NCBI GenBank assembly: GCA_948496895.1 | Contig: CAOOJO010000133.1 | Coordinates: forward strand, 1-7,169 | Length of the DNA stretch: 7,169 nucleotides | Source of the DNA: an uncultured Acetatifactor sp. | GTDB lineage: Bacteria; Bacillota; Clostridia; Lachnospirales; Lachnospiraceae | Direction of reading: 5' to 3' | Shown here: positions 5,545-7,169 of the stretch, piece after piece | How the letters are laid out: every line of letters begins with the position of its first letter | Numbering within the stretch: the stretch's first letter is position 1 | Notes under the pieces: model-generated | Seen by the model: the letters and a program-made list of their open reading frames with translations, nothing else | Databases searched by the model: none | What the model was told of the DNA's origin: nothing | Position numbers and translations under genes: made by a program

Positions 5545-6405
5545 TCACGCTTCAGAGCCCATGGACGTCACCCGTTCCTGCTTCTTCTGCCGCTTCTCGC
5601 GTACGGCCTCATATCTGCCCCAGACGCCGGAATAAAGGATGTTGCGGAGTATCTCCACATTCTCCAGGATGGGCAGCCTCTCGAACTCCTTGCAGCACTC
5701 CGATATCATCATGGTGAGGATCGTCCTGCACTCCTCCTCGAAGTCAGGGCTTTCGTACCGGGGCTTCAGGGGATTCGGGGTCCCCTTCCTGATGTCCTCC
5801 TCCACGTCCTCATAGGCATCGCAGAGATAGATGAATTTCCCCAGGAAGAACCCAAGCGTCCGCAGGTTCTCGGCCCACTCGTCCTCCCTCACCGCCATGA
5901 TTTCGGCCATGACCCTGCCGAAGAGCCCCGCCAGGGCATCGATGTCCGTGTCCTTCTCCTTCTCCGCGTCGGAGAAGTCCTGCATCAGCAGGTTTATCTT
6001 CCGCACCTTGTCCGCGTAAGTCTCTTTCAGCTTCCCGGACTTTCCCTCCAGGAGCCTGCCGTAGGCCAGCTTCAGGATTTTCTTCTCATCCTCCCAGTCG
6101 TCCTGGCATTTATAATAGGCGAACAGCATGTTCATGTCCGCGGCGTATTCCGTGAAGACATTCCTCCTGGTCTCATGGTTCTCAAAGGGGTGCACGATGC
6201 ACTTGCAGGTCTCCCGGCGGGTCTGCGGCTCATAAAGCCCTGTCAGCAATATGGCAAGGAAGGTCATGTCATAGCTCAGGGAAAGCTGCCCGCAGACGCC
6301 GTACTTCTTCTTCAGATCCCGGCAGATGCCGCAATAGTAGGAATGGTATACATCAAATTCCTTGAACTTCATTTCTGCCTTGTTTACAATAATATACCCG
6401 AACAT
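5545..6405 (-). CDS. DUF5685-type protein with two Asp-rich motifs
   Basis: A mostly helical protein of 286 residues, which I recognise as DUF5685-like from its N-terminus (MFGYIIVNKAEMKFKEFD, then YYCGICRDLKKKYG at 23-36). Cysteines C25, C28, C67 and C69 (ETCKCIVHPF) could bind a metal. Two acidic motifs stand out: YKCQDDWEDEKK (98-109), containing DDWED at 102-106, and LCDAYEDVEEDIRKGTPNPL (194-213), with D196-xxx-D200. The second reads like the DxxxD..ED.RRG segment of squalene/phytoene synthases, so an isoprenoid-synthase-like fold is possible; this is inference. There is no signal peptide or clear membrane segment. The start is ATG 6405, with GGAGG just upstream; nine extra in-frame residues further up do not match the family. 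It lies 41 bases after the zinc-ribbon gene and 51 before the J-domain gene, so the three probably act together. Function unknown. Confidence 0.85.
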   Translation of the reverse strand: MFGYIIVNKAEMKFKEFDVYHSYYCGICRDLKKKYGVCGQLSLSYDMTFLAILLTGLYEPQTRRETCKCIVHPFENHETRRNVFTEYAADMNMLFAYYKCQDDWEDEKKILKLAYGRLLEGKSGKLKETYADKVRKINLLMQDFSDAEKEKDTDIDALAGLFGRVMAEIMAVREDEWAENLRTLGFFLGKFIYLCDAYEDVEEDIRKGTPNPLKPRYESPDFEEECRTILTMMISECCKEFERLPILENVEILRNILYSGVWGRYEAVREKRQKKQERVTSMGSEA

Positions 6406-6446
6406 CGCAAACCTCCACGGACATCCCGGCATCCCGGAACCATTCT

Positions 6447-6839
6447 TCAGCTCTTTTTGATGAATTCATTTCCGCATTTCCTGCAACTGATGGCGATCCT
6501 GCCCTTTCCCTTTGGTACACGAATCTTCTGCCTGCAGTTCGGGCATTTATAGATGTGGTAGTCCTTGTGCTGGGCCAGCTCCTTTTTCTTTTTTAAGAAA
6601 AAGCTCCTGACCTTCATCTCGCGCTTCAGATACCACTGGTTCTCCAGCGAGCGCTTGCTCACGTTCCTGGAGAACATCCTGAAATACGCGTACACCATCA
6701 CTGCCGTGGCCAGCAGATAGAATACCCCTCCTCCAATAAAGGAGACCAGCAGACATACAATGGCGACAAACATCAGAAACTGATTGAAACGATCCGTACC
6801 GTAGCGCCCCCACATAAACCGCTGCAGCTTTTCTCTCAT
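6447..6839 (-). CDS. Small two-helix membrane protein with C-terminal zinc ribbon
   Basis: 130 residues. Two hydrophobic segments, FLMFVAIVCLLVSFI (21-35) and VFYLLATAVMVYAYF (39-53), form a short membrane hairpin. A basic helical stretch follows (KREMKVRSFFLKKKKEL, 72-88). The C-terminus is a zinc ribbon with CPNC at 99-102 and CRKC at 119-122, and the loop RVPKGKGRIAI between. Both ends and the ribbon should face the cytoplasm, given the basic residues that flank the helices. The start is ATG 6839 rather than ATG 6845: the ribosome binding site GAGGAGG ends only a base or two before 6845 but is at normal distance from 6839. It is first in the operon with the DUF5685-type and J-domain genes, downstream of the pnp terminator. 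The zinc ribbon could bind RNA, DNA or protein; I cannot say which. Confidence 0.85.
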   Translation of the reverse strand: MREKLQRFMWGRYGTDRFNQFLMFVAIVCLLVSFIGGGVFYLLATAVMVYAYFRMFSRNVSKRSLENQWYLKREMKVRSFFLKKKKELAQHKDYHIYKCPNCRQKIRVPKGKGRIAISCRKCGNEFIKKS

Positions 6840-6891
6840 GCTCATTCCTCCTCAAAGGCAAAACAATACTTTCCTCCACCCACTATGTAAC

Positions 6892-6919
6892 ATTTTAAAC
6901 TTTTTTGTAGGAAATACAA
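6892..6919 (-). promoter_or_regulatory. Weak promoter candidate for the zinc-ribbon operon
   Basis: In the AT-rich gap upstream of the zinc-ribbon gene, the minus strand has TTGTAT (6919-6914), a 16-base spacer, then TAAAAT (6897-6892). The -10 matches five of six consensus bases; the -35 is poor. A promoter is expected here because a strong terminator lies just upstream, but other AT-rich hexamers nearby could serve equally well. Confidence 0.35.
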
Positions 6920-6942
6920 TAAAATAACTATAAAGAAAATTT

Positions 6943-6981
6943 AAAAAAAGCGCATGACTGCAATCGCAGCCATACGCTTTT
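6943..6981 (-). terminator. Strong intrinsic terminator after pnp
   Basis: The minus-strand RNA forms a 16-pair stem, AAAAGCGUAUGGCUGC with GCAGUCAUGCGCUUUU (6981-6966 and 6961-6946). It has two G-U pairs, no mismatch, and a GAUU loop. The U-run continues for three more bases (seven in all), then AAAUUUUC. It lies 31 bases after the stop codon of the S1-domain gene. The stem also carries a U-run on the plus strand, so it may work in both directions, though no plus-strand gene needs it here. Confidence 0.92.
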
Positions 6982-7011
6982 ACGCTTTTTATCCAATCCG
7001 ATCCCGCTTTC

Positions 7012-7169
7012 TCAGCGCTTCTTCAGCTCCTGGGCCACATCCTTCATGGAGAAGCTGATCCTGCCCATCTTGTCCTTGCCAAGGCAGACCACTGTGACCA
7101 CATCGCCTAAGGTCAGCACATCCTCCACGCGGTTGATTCTCTCCTTGGCAATCTTGGAGATGTGCACCA
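7012..7169 (-). CDS. pnp: C-terminal S1 domain, probably polynucleotide phosphorylase (5' part outside window)
   Basis: The last 51 codons of a gene entering from the right. The translation begins VHISKIAKERINRVEDVLTL and continues with GDVVTVVCLGKDKMGRISFS (21-40), then MKDVAQELKKR and TGA. This is the second half of an S1 RNA-binding OB fold. The wording HISKIA..RI..VEDVL..GD, with GRIS.S.KD near the very end, is typical of the C-terminal S1 domain of PNPase, the 3'-5' phosphorolytic exoribonuclease that degrades mRNA. Other S1 proteins (for example general stress or YugI-type proteins, or ribosomal S1) are possible because the catalytic core is not visible. It ends its own transcript at the terminator 6943-6981. 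Confidence 0.7.
   Translation of the reverse strand, partial: VHISKIAKERINRVEDVLTLGDVVTVVCLGKDKMGRISFSMKDVAQELKKR

Noticed and set aside
6406..6432. Nine extra N-terminal residues on the DUF5685-type protein
   Set aside because: The GGAGG ribosome binding site lies inside this stretch and points to ATG 6405, where the family-typical MFGY begins.
6406..6446. Tandem CCGGGATG repeat in the gap before the DUF5685-type gene
   Set aside because: Two eight-base copies only, no palindrome and no promoter context; consistent with chance.
5542..6552. Plus-strand open frame of 336 codons across the DUF5685-type gene
   Set aside because: It is antisense to a gene with a good ribosome binding site and recognisable family motifs; its product is Leu/His/Pro-rich without domains, as expected from the complement of GC-rich codons.

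Overview
The window looks like chromosomal DNA from a fairly GC-rich member of the Bacillota, most likely a Lachnospiraceae-type Clostridia. The reasons are strong AGGAGG-type ribosome binding sites, sigma-A-like promoters, a Bacillota-type LexA box, and a set of families common in that group (a DUF1653 protein, a DUF5685-type protein, a glycine-rich J-domain protein, a small zinc-ribbon membrane protein, an SfsA-MutY fusion). I could not run a similarity search, so this placement rests on recognition. Every gene I can support is on the minus strand, so transcription runs from right to left. The long plus-strand reading frames are shadows of these genes.

Right end to middle: the last 51 codons of an S1-domain protein, probably polynucleotide phosphorylase (pnp), end at 7012 and are followed by a strong intrinsic terminator (6943-6981). 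An AT-rich gap with a weak promoter candidate leads into a three-gene operon. It encodes a two-helix zinc-ribbon membrane protein (6447-6839), a DUF5685-type all-alpha protein with two aspartate-rich motifs (5545-6405), and a J-domain co-chaperone with a glycine-rich linker, a TPR-like segment and a cysteine-rich tail (4720-5493). Gaps are 41 and 51 bases and each gene has its own ribosome binding site.

Middle: the 346-base gap 4374-4719 is the most interesting part. It holds a near-consensus promoter (4619-4647), then a perfect GAAC-ATAT-GTTC LexA/SOS operator (4593-4604), then a good ribosome binding site and a 29-codon reading frame (4487-4576). The second half of that frame is an intrinsic terminator (hairpin 4505-4540 plus five Us). 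This looks like an SOS-controlled short transcript, small peptide or attenuator. A second, unrelated promoter (4420-4448) follows it and drives the next gene.

Left half: from that second promoter run a DUF1653 protein (3717-4373), a cytosolic-type 5'-nucleotidase (2556-3614), a 612-residue fusion of an SfsA nuclease-like domain with a complete MutY adenine glycosylase (609-2447), and a family 2 glycosyltransferase cut off by the window edge (1-594). Gaps are 102, 108 and 14 bases. Nucleotide dephosphorylation and oxidative-damage repair are thus adjacent, and downstream of an SOS-type promoter. Whether read-through past the internal terminator links them is a testable inference, not something the sequence proves.

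I saw no tRNA, rRNA, CRISPR array, insertion sequence or phage gene.
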